This document shows, in pieces, positions 1 through 5,830 of a stretch of 5,830 bases of DNA; position 1 is the stretch's first letter; every line of letters begins with the position of its first letter. This DNA is from an uncultured Chlorobiaceae bacterium. Its GTDB lineage: Bacteria > Bacteroidota > Chlorobiia > Chlorobiales > Chlorobiaceae. The notes under the pieces were generated by a model. It was not told the origin of the DNA, made no database searches, and was given only the letters and a program-made list of their open reading frames with translations. A program made the translations under genes and the position numbers. The DNA is taken from the NCBI GenBank assembly GCA_903838095.1, contig CAILXE010000415.1, positions 1-5,830 on the forward strand, given 5' to 3'.

Positions 1-36
1 GAACGATATGGCGTCTATCATATTCTTACAGAAGAA

Positions 37-858
37 TTAAAGGTTGGCAACAATGGATTTGAAGATGGAGGTCATTTTTGGTTCAGCATGGCCTGAGACC
101 TCAATGATCTCTTCAATGCTGACCGATTTCAGACAGTCCGGGAAACACTCATCGGTAATGATGGACATACCGAAAACCTCGGTTCCCTGATGGACGGCGG
201 CAATAACCTCCGGGACGGTTGACATGCCGACGACATCGGCGCCAAGTATCCGTAACATGCGATATTCGGCACGTGTTTCAAGGCATGGACCTGAAAGGGC
301 GACATAGACACCGCGCTGCACCTTGATTCCCTGGTTAATCGCAACCTCTTCAGCAAGTGCCAGAATTCTGGGGGAGTAAGGGGCGCAGAGGTCAGGAAAG
401 CGGGAGCCAATCTTTGGGTCGTTTGGCCCGATCAGCGGGTTGCCGCCAAGCAGGTTGATGTGGTCGTCAATCAGCATGATATCGCCTTTTCTGTAGCCAG
501 GGTTCAGGCCGCCACAGGCGTTTGTGATACCAAGGGTTTTGATGCCGAGATGCTTCATGACCCGTATCGGAAAGACAATCTGGTGCATAGAGTAGCCTTC
601 ATAGAAGTGAAAGCGCCCTTGCATGGCCACAACATTTTTACCGGCGAGCTGACCAAAAATCAGTTTTCCGTGGTGGGTTTCAACCGTTGAAACAGGGAAG
701 TTCGGAATGTCGCTGTAGTCAAGTGAAAACTCAATATCAATTTCCTTGACAAGAGCCCCAAGGCCTGTTCCCAGCACGATTCCGACAGGATAATCGGCGG
801 ATGTTTTTTTTCTGATAAAGGCGACAGCTTCCTGAATTTTTGCCTGCTGTGAAATCAT
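37..858 (-). CDS. punA: Purine nucleoside phosphorylase, trimeric (PunA/PNPH-type)
   Basis: Cytoplasmic purine-salvage enzyme that splits purine (deoxy)nucleosides with phosphate into free base and (deoxy)ribose-1-phosphate. At 273 residues it has the normal length of the homotrimeric family. Visible motifs are GTGLG (30-34, phosphate loop, Thr where human has Ser33), GRFHFYEGY (81-89, phosphate Arg82/His84), ITNACGGLNP (111-120), HINLLGGNPLIGPND (133-147), GPCLETRAE (190-198, Glu194 equals human Glu201, which binds the base) and GMSTVPEV (211-218). His257 fits the human His257 that contacts the sugar 5'-OH. The residue equal to human Asn243 is Asp236 (IITDE), which is unusual for a 6-oxopurine-specific enzyme and may widen specificity towards adenosine. 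The ATG at 858 gives a canonical N-terminus; no Shine-Dalgarno is visible. The gene is last in the window, 69 bases after yggS, and ends with TAA. The family call is firm; substrate range and symbol are less sure. Confidence 0.95.
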   Translation of the reverse strand: MISQQAKIQEAVAFIRKKTSADYPVGIVLGTGLGALVKEIDIEFSLDYSDIPNFPVSTVETHHGKLIFGQLAGKNVVAMQGRFHFYEGYSMHQIVFPIRVMKHLGIKTLGITNACGGLNPGYRKGDIMLIDDHINLLGGNPLIGPNDPKIGSRFPDLCAPYSPRILALAEEVAINQGIKVQRGVYVALSGPCLETRAEYRMLRILGADVVGMSTVPEVIAAVHQGTEVFGMSIITDECFPDCLKSVSIEEIIEVSGHAEPKMTSIFKSIVANL

Positions 859-927
859 GATAGGTGTGTTTTACAGGTTAATTGATAATAGGTTATAACA
901 CGTTTTTCCGGAGCCGAAAACAACGCT
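859..927 (-). promoter_or_regulatory. Spacer before the purine nucleoside phosphorylase gene; possible weak promoter
   Basis: This 69-base spacer is AT-rich towards the phosphorylase start. On the minus strand a TTGTTT (923-918) lies 17 bases before TGTTAT (900-895). These match the sigma-70 boxes at about 3/6 and 4/6, so they are weak. A better isolated -10-like TATTAT lies at 890-885 but has no -35 partner. The hexamer aggtta (plus strand) occurs twice, at 875-880 and 890-895, 15 bases apart, and the second copy overlaps a palindrome gttataac (892-899). These could be operator half-sites, or chance in AT-rich DNA. No Shine-Dalgarno sequence and no convincing terminator for yggS is seen, so read-through from upstream is also plausible. 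Confidence 0.22.
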
Positions 928-1617
928 TCAGCGCCAGCCAAAAATTGCCGTGCCGACACGGATCATGGTTGCTCCTTCATAAATTGCCTCCTCAAAATCA
1001 CCGCTCATGCCCATCGAGAGTTCGGTAAGCTTCGAAGGATCAGGAGCTATGTCCCGAAGCGACTCAAGCAGCATGCGGAGTTGCCGGAACTCTTCCCGTG
1101 CAGCCACCCGGTCATAAGAGGCAATGGTCATCAGCCCGCGCAACGTAATGTTCGGAAGATGAAAAAGCGACGCAGCCTCCAGAAGAACATCGTCCGGTGA
1201 CATCCCGTATTTGGATGCTTCACCGGAGGTGTTAACCTCAAGGAGATAGTCAACATGAAGATTATGCTGGACGGCCCGTTTTGAGAGTTCTTCAGCAGTA
1301 GAGAGTTTATCGATGCCGTGAACAAGTTTCACCTTGTCAATAATCGAGCGAACCTTGTTCGACTGCAAATGACCGATAAAATGCCATTCAACCGGAATAT
1401 TCTCAAGCAGTGGGTCTTCATATTTTTCAAGGAACTCCTGCACATAGCTCTCTCCGAACTCAACCTGTCCGGCATCGAATGCTTCACGGACAAGCTCTGC
1501 CGATTTGGTTTTGGAAACAGCAATCAGGCGCACACTGGCAGGCTCTCTTCCCGCCTCAATGCACGCCGTGTTTATCTGTTCCCTTATTGCCTCAATATTG
1601 GATGCAATGCTCTCCAT
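928..1617 (-). CDS. yggS: YggS/PLPBP-family pyridoxal phosphate homeostasis protein
   Basis: PLP-binding protein with an alanine-racemase-like TIM-barrel fold but no known enzyme activity. Family members buffer pyridoxal phosphate and affect amino- and keto-acid balance. At 229 residues it has the usual length. The PLP lysine is Lys36 in LIAVSKTK (31-38). Other family signatures are FGESYVQE (54-61), WHFIGHLQSNK (78-88), GLMTIAS (161-167), the phosphate-binding SMGMSGDFEEAI (201-212) and the C-terminal IRVGTAIFGWR. Ser57 replaces the Asn that is usual in the FGENYVQE motif; this is a small deviation next to the cofactor pocket. The ATG at 1617 lies 9 bases after the cyclophilin stop, so the two genes are probably co-transcribed. 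No Shine-Dalgarno is visible. Family identity is certain; the physiological role is inferred from studied homologues. Confidence 0.95.
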   Translation of the reverse strand: MESIASNIEAIREQINTACIEAGREPASVRLIAVSKTKSAELVREAFDAGQVEFGESYVQEFLEKYEDPLLENIPVEWHFIGHLQSNKVRSIIDKVKLVHGIDKLSTAEELSKRAVQHNLHVDYLLEVNTSGEASKYGMSPDDVLLEAASLFHLPNITLRGLMTIASYDRVAAREEFRQLRMLLESLRDIAPDPSKLTELSMGMSGDFEEAIYEGATMIRVGTAIFGWR

Positions 1618-1626
1618 GGTAACTTT

Positions 1627-2118
1627 TCAAGACTTTGCAGGTGGTACAATGGTCTCGATGGTGACCGGAACAAGGGGATTATCGTTGTGGTCGGTTTTGA
1701 CGGCGGCAATTTTTTCCACCACATCCATTCCAGACTCTACCTTTCCAAAAACAGTGTACTGTCCGTCCAGGAAGGCGTTGTCAGCATGATTGATATAAAA
1801 CTGGCTGCCCGACGATGCTCTCTGCGGGTTGTTGTCTCTTGCGGCGGCAAGTGTTCCTTTTTTGTTGGGATGCTTGATTTCCGCAGGTATACGAGTCGAA
1901 GGCCCTCCTGTTCCATGCAGTGACCGTTTATCCTCGTGGCGAGATAAAGGGTCTCCGGTCTGAATCATGAACCCTTCAATAACCCGGTGAAAACGGATGC
2001 CGTCGTAGTAGTTTTCGCCAGTGAGCTTGATGAAGTTGTCGCGATGCAGCGGGGTATCGTCGTAGAGGCTGATAGTAATGTCGCCAAGGCTTGTCTTGAT
2101 AGTAAACTGTTCGGCCAT
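1627..2118 (-). CDS. Cyclophilin-type peptidyl-prolyl cis-trans isomerase
   Basis: Folding catalyst that interconverts cis and trans Xaa-Pro bonds. It is a single cyclophilin domain of 163 residues. There is no signal peptide (N-terminus MAEQFTIKTS), so it is probably cytoplasmic. The catalytic set is visible: FHRVIEGFMIQTGD (43-56) supplies Arg45, Phe50, Met51 and Gln53, and GSQFYI (104-109) supplies Phe107. In NAFLDGQYTVFGKV (114-127) Phe116 stands where human CypA has Trp121, and Tyr121 where it has His126. Loss of that Trp is common in bacterial cyclophilins and predicts weak cyclosporin binding. The gene starts 33 bases after the membrane TPR protein and is followed by yggS after 9 bases. 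No Shine-Dalgarno is seen before the ATG at 2118. It could be called ppiA or ppiB; homology does not decide, so no symbol is given. Confidence 0.95.
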   Translation of the reverse strand: MAEQFTIKTSLGDITISLYDDTPLHRDNFIKLTGENYYDGIRFHRVIEGFMIQTGDPLSRHEDKRSLHGTGGPSTRIPAEIKHPNKKGTLAAARDNNPQRASSGSQFYINHADNAFLDGQYTVFGKVESGMDVVEKIAAVKTDHNDNPLVPVTIETIVPPAKS

Positions 2119-2151
2119 GTGAGAAGTATTTAAAAGTAAAGATTGTGGTTA

Positions 2152-2820
2152 TTAGAGGTTTCCGGAAATCTGCCAGAGCGACCGTTGTGCGACAGCGGCG
2201 CCTGTTGAGCCAGGATAATCAGCAATAATTGTTTTATAGAGTTCAGCCGCTTTTTTAAGCTGGTTTGACTGCTGGTAACTGTTGGCTGCATGGGTAAGAT
2301 ATTGTGCCTTGAGCACACTGTTTTCAGCCTTTTTTGATGCTTCCTGATAGCTTTCTGCGGCTGGCCCAAACTGGTTTTTATTGAAGTAGCAGTCACCAGC
2401 GCCCGACAGGGCGGCGGCGGCAAGATCATTGTTTGCTATCGTTACCGTCTTGAAAACTTTCAGGGCACTGTCAAACTCTCCAAGGGAGTAGTAAGCATTG
2501 GCAAGCAGCAGGTTTGCCATATTTCCGCTTCGAGTACCGGTAAAGTTGCCTGCGTATTCCTCAGCAATTTTTTTCAGTCCGGGGATTTTACCCTTTCCGT
2601 TGATGGCCAGTTGATACTCTCCCTGGTCAAGCAGAGGTGTAATCCTTGAAAGTTGCAGCGACGACTCCAGTTCATTTGTCTTCTGATAGTTAATCCAGAA
2701 GAATATCCCCCCCCCTAACGTGACAAGCAGCACAAGGGCGCTGATAATCGCATTTTTATATTTAATGGCAATGTAGAGAAGATTTTCCTCTGTCGATGGT
2801 TTTATGATACTCTGTTCCAT
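2152..2820 (-). CDS. Single-pass membrane protein with extracytoplasmic TPR repeats
   Basis: 222-residue protein with a short basic, cytoplasm-side N-terminus, one membrane helix (about residues 23-43) and a soluble TPR domain expected outside the membrane. It resembles the small TPR proteins of Bacteroidota/Chlorobiota and, in architecture, the YfgM/TPR_21 family. TPR-like units cover about 97-130, 131-167 and 168-204, with recognisable helix-pair patterns (NAYYSLGEFDSALKVF, GDCYFNKNQFGPAAESY, ANSYQQSNQLKKAAELY). Residues 65-90 (DQGEYQLAINGKGKIPG onward) match the linker seen in that group. The role is unproven; such proteins act as scaffolds or chaperone partners. Codons 36-38 form an unbroken run of nine G inside the membrane helix, an unusual slippage-prone stretch. 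The ATG at 2820 has only a weak, too-close AAGAG upstream. A cyclophilin gene follows after 33 bases. Topology is fairly sure, function is not. Confidence 0.85.
   Translation of the reverse strand: MEQSIIKPSTEENLLYIAIKYKNAIISALVLLVTLGGGIFFWINYQKTNELESSLQLSRITPLLDQGEYQLAINGKGKIPGLKKIAEEYAGNFTGTRSGNMANLLLANAYYSLGEFDSALKVFKTVTIANNDLAAAALSGAGDCYFNKNQFGPAAESYQEASKKAENSVLKAQYLTHAANSYQQSNQLKKAAELYKTIIADYPGSTGAAVAQRSLWQISGNL
2707..2715. repeat. Run of nine G (coding strand) in the TPR membrane protein gene
   Basis: Nine C on the plus strand, read as GGG GGG GGG (Gly36-Gly38) in the membrane helix. Only one of the other 14 glycine codons in this gene is GGG, so the run is not simple codon preference. 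Gaining one G brings a TAA after five codons; losing one brings a TGA roughly 40 codons on. A length change would therefore switch the protein off. Confidence 0.9.
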
Positions 2821-2931
2821 AAGCTCTTTTTCGGGTTACTGCTTCTGTTGCGGTTTGGCCCTCAACCTAAGCAAGTTTGCATGAATTTCAAAATATTTGC
2901 AGGGCCACGGCCATTCGAAGGGGGAAGCGGG
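2821..2931 (-). promoter_or_regulatory. 111-base gap between the two gene blocks; possible leader or promoter region
   Basis: This is the largest gap in the window and separates tatD from the membrane TPR gene, so a promoter for the second block is expected here. No consensus promoter stands out. TTGAAA on the minus strand (2891-2886) matches a -35 box 5/6, but the best -10 at 16 bases spacing (TAGGTT) is poor. Read the Bacteroidota way, TTTG (2892-2889) followed 19 bases later by TAGGTTG (2869-2863) is near the TTTG / TAnnTTTG pattern, with mismatches. No terminator with a T-tract is seen for the upstream block. The assignment rests mainly on position. Confidence 0.3.
2856..2907. repeat. Imperfect inverted repeat (possible stem-loop) in the 111-base gap
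   Basis: Plus-strand tggccct (2856-2862) is perfectly inverted as agggcca (2901-2907). The pairing continues inwards as caa (2863-2865) with ttg (2897-2899) after one bulged base at 2900, which gives about 10 pairs around a loop of 31 bases. A smaller palindrome gcaagtttgc (2871-2880) sits in the loop. There is no following T-run, so it is not a standard terminator. It may be a leader structure or a protein site, or chance. Confidence 0.3.
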
Positions 2932-3705
2932 TTATGATGCCGGTAATCTAAACAATTCAGTGGTATTGCCTGCAATAGCTTCAGCGGCCTCTTCCAGTGA
3001 AATCTCACGGATACGAGCGATGCTTTCTGTGACAAGACGAACCCATGCCGGTTCGTTTCTTTTTCCTCTCCAGGGTACCGGTGCGAGGTACGGCGCATCG
3101 GTTTCGGTGAGAAGATCATCAAGAGCCACACTTCGGATGACGTCGGGCAAGAGGGAGCGTTTGTAGGTTACTGTGCCGGGAATGGAGAGCTTGAACCCCA
3201 TGCGGATACACGCATTGGCAATATCGACATCACCGGAAAAACAGTGCATGACGCCACGCATGCCCGAGTGACTCTCTTCAGCAAGAATATGCAGCATATC
3301 TTCCCAGGCATCACGGCAATGGATAACAACGGGCATGTCAAGCGATTGGGCAAGCCTCAGCATCTCACGGAAGGCATCATGCTGTGCTGAGCGGTTATAG
3401 TCTGGATAGTGGTAGTCCAGGCCGATCTCTCCTATGGCCACAACTTTTGGTGAATCTGCAAGTGTTGCCAGTTCAGCGAAAACACTCTCATCAACAGGCT
3501 GGTTCGCTTCATGAGGGTGAAGCCCGACGTTGGCGTAGATAAAGTCAACCTCATTGGCCAGTTCAATTGATTTTCTGCTTGTTGCAACGTCAACGCCGGG
3601 ATCAATGAGCACGCTGACCTCTGCTTCTCTCAGACGTTTAATAACCTCATGACGATCCTGGTCAAACTCCGGGAACGAGAGATGGCAATGGGTATCAACG
3701 AACAT
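2932..3705 (-). CDS. tatD: TatD-family metal-dependent hydrolase (DNase)
   Basis: TIM-barrel hydrolase of the TatD/YcfH/YjjV group. Studied members are metal-dependent 3'-5' DNases or exonucleases in the cytoplasm, not parts of the Tat transporter. From the ATG at 3705 it has 257 residues, the usual length. The metal ligands are all present: DTHCH (His6, His8), IGEIGLDYH (Glu93), [10 protein letters not shown] (His129), VMHCFSG (His154) and [10 protein letters not shown] (Asp203). The ATG is preferred because it yields the family's typical opening [12 protein letters not shown] at 3714 and GTG at 3708 are in-frame alternatives that only add a short unconserved tail. The chosen start overlaps the lspA stop by 11 bases, so translation is probably coupled. 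The gene closes the first block; 111 bases follow before the next gene. Family is certain; the exact substrate cannot be read from the sequence. Confidence 0.93.
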   Translation of the reverse strand: MFVDTHCHLSFPEFDQDRHEVIKRLREAEVSVLIDPGVDVATSRKSIELANEVDFIYANVGLHPHEANQPVDESVFAELATLADSPKVVAIGEIGLDYHYPDYNRSAQHDAFREMLRLAQSLDMPVVIHCRDAWEDMLHILAEESHSGMRGVMHCFSGDVDIANACIRMGFKLSIPGTVTYKRSLLPDVIRSVALDDLLTETDAPYLAPVPWRGKRNEPAWVRLVTESIARIREISLEEAAEAIAGNTTELFRLPAS

Positions 3706-4204
3706 CACTGTCAAGCGTTTTTTTGCTGTCCGGAAAGACTTTTTCGTGAAAGATAATCAGCATACAGGCTCCAATGGAGATGGCGGAGTCTGCAATATTG
3801 AAAATAGGCCAAAGGGAGAGGTATGAGCCAAAAATATAACCGTTATAAAGATCAAAATAGATGAAATCAACGACGTGGCCAATGGTTATACGGTCAATCA
3901 TGTTACCGATGCCTCCGCCTGTAATGAGGGCAAAAGGGACAAGAAAGAGTGCAGTCCGGTTGTTTGACCTGAAAACATAGACAAGCACAACAGTGGTAAT
4001 GATCCCGGTAAGAAAAAGAAGCACAACCGGGGGCGCCAATTCAAGGCCAAAAGCGATGCCTTTGTTTTCAGCGTACGTGAGCGAAAAAAAATCCGGAATT
4101 ATCGGGATGCTTTGCGCTTTGTCCCTGAGGAAGGCAAGAGCAAGTTTTTTTGTCAACTGATCAGCGGTAATAACCAGAATGACAAGTGAGAAAAACCATT
4201 TCAT
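3695..4204 (-). CDS. lspA: Lipoprotein signal peptidase II
   Basis: Inner-membrane aspartyl protease that removes the signal peptide from diacylglyceryl-modified prolipoproteins, after Lgt. It has 169 residues and four predicted membrane helices (about 3-22, 58-77, 86-103, 133-152). Conserved boxes are ADQLTKK (14-20), ENKGIAFG (46-53), [10 protein letters not shown] (96-105), GHVVDFI (109-115) and [11 protein letters not shown] (135-145). The catalytic pair is Asp113 and Asp139. They are 26 residues apart, against 19 in the Pseudomonas enzyme, because of a longer segment (about 117-133) before the last helix. The gene starts 3 bases after the aroE stop with no Shine-Dalgarno and overlaps tatD at its 3' end. 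The coding strand holds a T8 run at codons 38-40 and an A7 run near the C-terminus (3718-3724). Identification is firm. Confidence 0.97.
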   Translation of the reverse strand: MKWFFSLVILVITADQLTKKLALAFLRDKAQSIPIIPDFFSLTYAENKGIAFGLELAPPVVLLFLTGIITTVVLVYVFRSNNRTALFLVPFALITGGGIGNMIDRITIGHVVDFIYFDLYNGYIFGSYLSLWPIFNIADSAISIGACMLIIFHEKVFPDSKKTLDSDVR

Positions 4205-4207
4205 GGG

Positions 4208-5074
4208 TCAGATCTGTTGTTGTTGAATTTCTTGCAGAAGCGCTTCCCGTACTTCGGAGAGTGGCATGTTCATGGTCGTCCAGAGGGTAAATGCCCGTTC
4301 AGCCTGGCCGATAAGCATCTCGATGCCCGATATGGTTGTTGCGCCAGCCCGCTCTGCGGCCTGCAACAAAGGAGTATCAAACGGGTTGTAGACCATATCG
4401 TAGACAATCTGGTCAGCATTGAGTAATTCACGGTCAAAGGGAATAATTGATCGTTCACCCACTCTTCCTCTGGTGCCGACTGGTGTGGCATTGACAATAA
4501 CGCGGCACTCTCTGACGGGTTCTGGTTCAGTCAGACGCATGATGATGAGAGGCGTACTGTTGTTATAACCCGTATGGTCAAGAAGGGCACGGGCTTTTTC
4601 AGTGTCACGCACAAACAGCAGAATTTCTTTGGGGGTAAAAAATCGGTTGAAGGCTTCTATTGCAGCAAGCGAAGCGCCGCCACCGCCAAAAATGGAAACC
4701 GTGTTGTCTGCTATGCTCTCCCTGTATGGCAGAAGGGGGGCGGCAAAACCCGCAATGTCAGTGTTGTGGCCAGTGAGTTTTCCCTTTTCATTGACTATGG
4801 TGTTGACGGCCTGTATGGATGCCGCTTCTTCAGAGAGTTCATCAAGAAAGGGGACAACAGTTTTCTTGTAGGGTATGGTGACATTGAATCCGGCAATTCC
4901 GAGCGCTCTTGCGCCGCGCAGTGCATCCTGTACCTGATCAGGTTCAGGGATGTTGAAAACGGTGTAATGAAAAGGAAGATCAAGCGCCCGGAAGGCTGTA
5001 TTATGAATGAGCGGAGAGTATGAATAATCAACTGTCCGCCCGAGAAGAGCAATGATTTTTGTTGCTTTCGTCAT
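4208..5074 (-). CDS. aroE: Shikimate dehydrogenase
   Basis: Cytoplasmic NADP-dependent enzyme reducing 3-dehydroshikimate to shikimate in the chorismate (aromatic amino acid) pathway. It has 288 residues, slightly longer than the E. coli form. The N-terminal substrate domain shows YSYSPLIHN (17-25, substrate serines Ser18/Ser20), NVTIPYK with catalytic Lys70, AVNTIV (89-94) and GHNTDIAGF with catalytic Asp106. The Rossmann loop is FGGGGAS (129-135). NATPVGTRG (195-203), [13 protein letters not shown] (225-237) and [13 protein letters not shown] (250-262) complete the family pattern. The cofactor motif that reads NRT in E. coli is VRD here (155-157): the Arg remains but Asn and Thr are lost, so NADP preference may be altered. 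The ATG at 5074 overlaps the stop of the upstream TPR gene as ATGA, a sign of coupled translation. lspA follows after 3 bases. The C-terminus ends in a run of four Gln. Confidence 0.96.
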   Translation of the reverse strand: MTKATKIIALLGRTVDYSYSPLIHNTAFRALDLPFHYTVFNIPEPDQVQDALRGARALGIAGFNVTIPYKKTVVPFLDELSEEAASIQAVNTIVNEKGKLTGHNTDIAGFAAPLLPYRESIADNTVSIFGGGGASLAAIEAFNRFFTPKEILLFVRDTEKARALLDHTGYNNSTPLIIMRLTEPEPVRECRVIVNATPVGTRGRVGERSIIPFDRELLNADQIVYDMVYNPFDTPLLQAAERAGATTISGIEMLIGQAERAFTLWTTMNMPLSEVREALLQEIQQQQI

Positions 5075-5830
5075 GAAATACCAAGCATCCGTCTGACGGA
5101 ATCCTGCTGATAGAGTTCCGGGAAGGTGCTCTGGAACAGCTCTTTTTTATCCGGATCAATTTTGAATGCTTTGCTCAAAGCCTTCAGCGTGCTGAGTTTG
5201 TCGCCCATGGCGAAATAGGCGGCGGCAATTTCAAAGTGCGCATCAGCGGAAAGTGGCTGGAGCTTCAGTGACTGCTGCAGAGCATCGATAGAGGCATTGA
5301 CAAGGCCGTCTTCTCTGAGGACTATTGCCAAATCGACCCAGATCTGTGGATTATCCGGCTCAATCATAATAATCTGCTGGTACGTTGCAACAGCCTTGTC
5401 AAGAAAGTTGAGGTTGTACTCAATCTCCGCTTTAAGAAGCAGAAACTCAACGCTGTCAGATGTTGTTTTCAGCGCTTCGAGTGTGGCATCATAAGCATCA
5501 TCGTACTCTTCAAGAGCTTCATGGCAACAGGCCAGCGCAAACCATGCGTCGGCAAATTCAGGGTTGATGGCGATGCATCGGCGATAGCAGGGTATGGCAT
5601 CACTGTACCGCTCAAGCTCTTCATAAGCGATACCGAGATTGTAGAGGGCATTGATGTCATCCGGCTCATATTCAAGTGTTTTCAGATAGCTTTCCGCAGC
5701 CTCTTCAATAAAACCGGTAATAGCCAGAACATTTGCCCGGTTATACCATGCCGAACTGAAATCATCAGCAATAGCAAGCGCCATATCATAACATTGAAGA
5801 GCGTCGTCAAAGCGCTTCATTTTGCTCAGC
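5071..5830 (-). CDS. TPR-repeat protein, 5' end outside the window
   Basis: Protein made almost wholly of tetratricopeptide repeats, a scaffold for protein-protein contacts; partners and process are unknown. Counting from the ATG at 5820, residues 20-223 are six back-to-back 34-residue units (20-53, 54-87, 88-121, 122-155, 156-189, 190-223), most ending in Pro after an acidic or hydrophobic residue. A 26-residue cap with LFQSTFPEL follows. The second half of an earlier repeat ([12 protein letters not shown]) lies before residue 20. The frame stays open to the window edge (Leu-Ser-Lys codons at 5829-5821), and helix A of that repeat is missing. The ATG at 5820 is therefore probably internal and the gene begins beyond 5830. 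No signal peptide or membrane helix is visible in this part. The stop overlaps aroE by 4 bases. Confidence 0.88.
   Translation of the reverse strand, partial: LSKMKRFDDALQCYDMALAIADDFSSAWYNRANVLAITGFIEEAAESYLKTLEYEPDDINALYNLGIAYEELERYSDAIPCYRRCIAINPEFADAWFALACCHEALEEYDDAYDATLEALKTTSDSVEFLLLKAEIEYNLNFLDKAVATYQQIIMIEPDNPQIWVDLAIVLREDGLVNASIDALQQSLKLQPLSADAHFEIAAAYFAMGDKLSTLKALSKAFKIDPDKKELFQSTFPELYQQDSVRRMLGIS

Noticed and set aside
22..37. Perfect 6-base inverted repeat attctt/aagaat with a 4-base loop at the phosphorylase stop codon
   Set aside because: The stem has only one GC pair and no T-run follows on the transcribed strand, so it does not qualify as a terminator.
904..920. Near-symmetric ttttccgg...ccgaaaa after yggS as a terminator
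   Set aside because: Only five outer pairs form without a bulge, the inner GG/CC would need a two-base loop, and there is no T-tract.
1318..1923. Long open frame on the plus strand across the yggS/cyclophilin junction
   Set aside because: It lies opposite two genes with full family motifs, its own translation shows no domain, and it crosses their junction. It is a shadow frame.
2901..2912. ggcc-ggcc palindrome downstream of tatD as a terminator
   Set aside because: The loop would be only two bases and no T-run follows.
3703..3714. TTG start for tatD at 3714
   Set aside because: The ATG at 3705 gives the standard family start MFVDTHCHL; the three extra residues are not conserved.
4574..5023. 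Open frame on the plus strand opposite aroE
   Set aside because: It is fully antisense to a complete aroE, with Cys/Arg/Lys-rich composition and no recognisable motif.
1..5830. Search for mobile elements, CRISPR repeats, tRNA or rRNA genes and defence or toxin systems
   Set aside because: No transposase, terminal repeats, spaced direct repeats, cloverleaf or matching protein motifs were seen; the window is filled by eight conserved genes.

Overview
The window is an ordinary-looking, densely packed bacterial housekeeping region. All eight genes lie on the minus strand, so transcription runs from base 5830 towards base 1. The organism is probably a green sulfur bacterium (Chlorobiota, Chlorobium/Pelodictyon-like) or a close relative in the Bacteroidota-Chlorobiota group. 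This is inferred from three things: the style of the membrane-anchored TPR protein and of the C-terminally capped TPR protein, a base composition near 50% GC, and the lack of recognisable Shine-Dalgarno sequences. The species cannot be fixed from the sequence alone.

Reading in the direction of transcription, the first block is 5830-2932. It holds a TPR-repeat protein (its beginning lies outside the window), aroE (shikimate dehydrogenase), lspA (lipoprotein signal peptidase II) and a TatD-family metal-dependent hydrolase. These are joined by a 4-base overlap, a 3-base gap and an 11-base overlap. They therefore almost certainly form one transcript with coupled translation, although the functions are unrelated (aromatic amino acid synthesis, lipoprotein maturation, nuclease or quality control).

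A 111-base gap (2821-2931) separates the second block. This block holds a single-pass membrane TPR protein, a cytoplasmic cyclophilin-type prolyl isomerase, a YggS/PLPBP-family PLP-homeostasis protein and, after a 69-base gap, a trimeric-type purine nucleoside phosphorylase. The first three are close together (33- and 9-base gaps). The phosphorylase may have its own promoter. Bases 1-36 hold no recognisable feature beyond the 3' flank of the phosphorylase gene.

No mobile element, CRISPR array, RNA gene, defence system or clearly new system is visible. The points most worth a second look are small. One is an Asp in the purine nucleoside phosphorylase where 6-oxopurine-specific enzymes carry Asn. 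Another is a run of nine G in the membrane-segment codons of the TPR membrane protein. The rest are an A7 tract at the lspA/tatD overlap, where a one-base slip would fuse the two frames, an altered NADP-motif in AroE, and a possible stem-loop in the 111-base gap.
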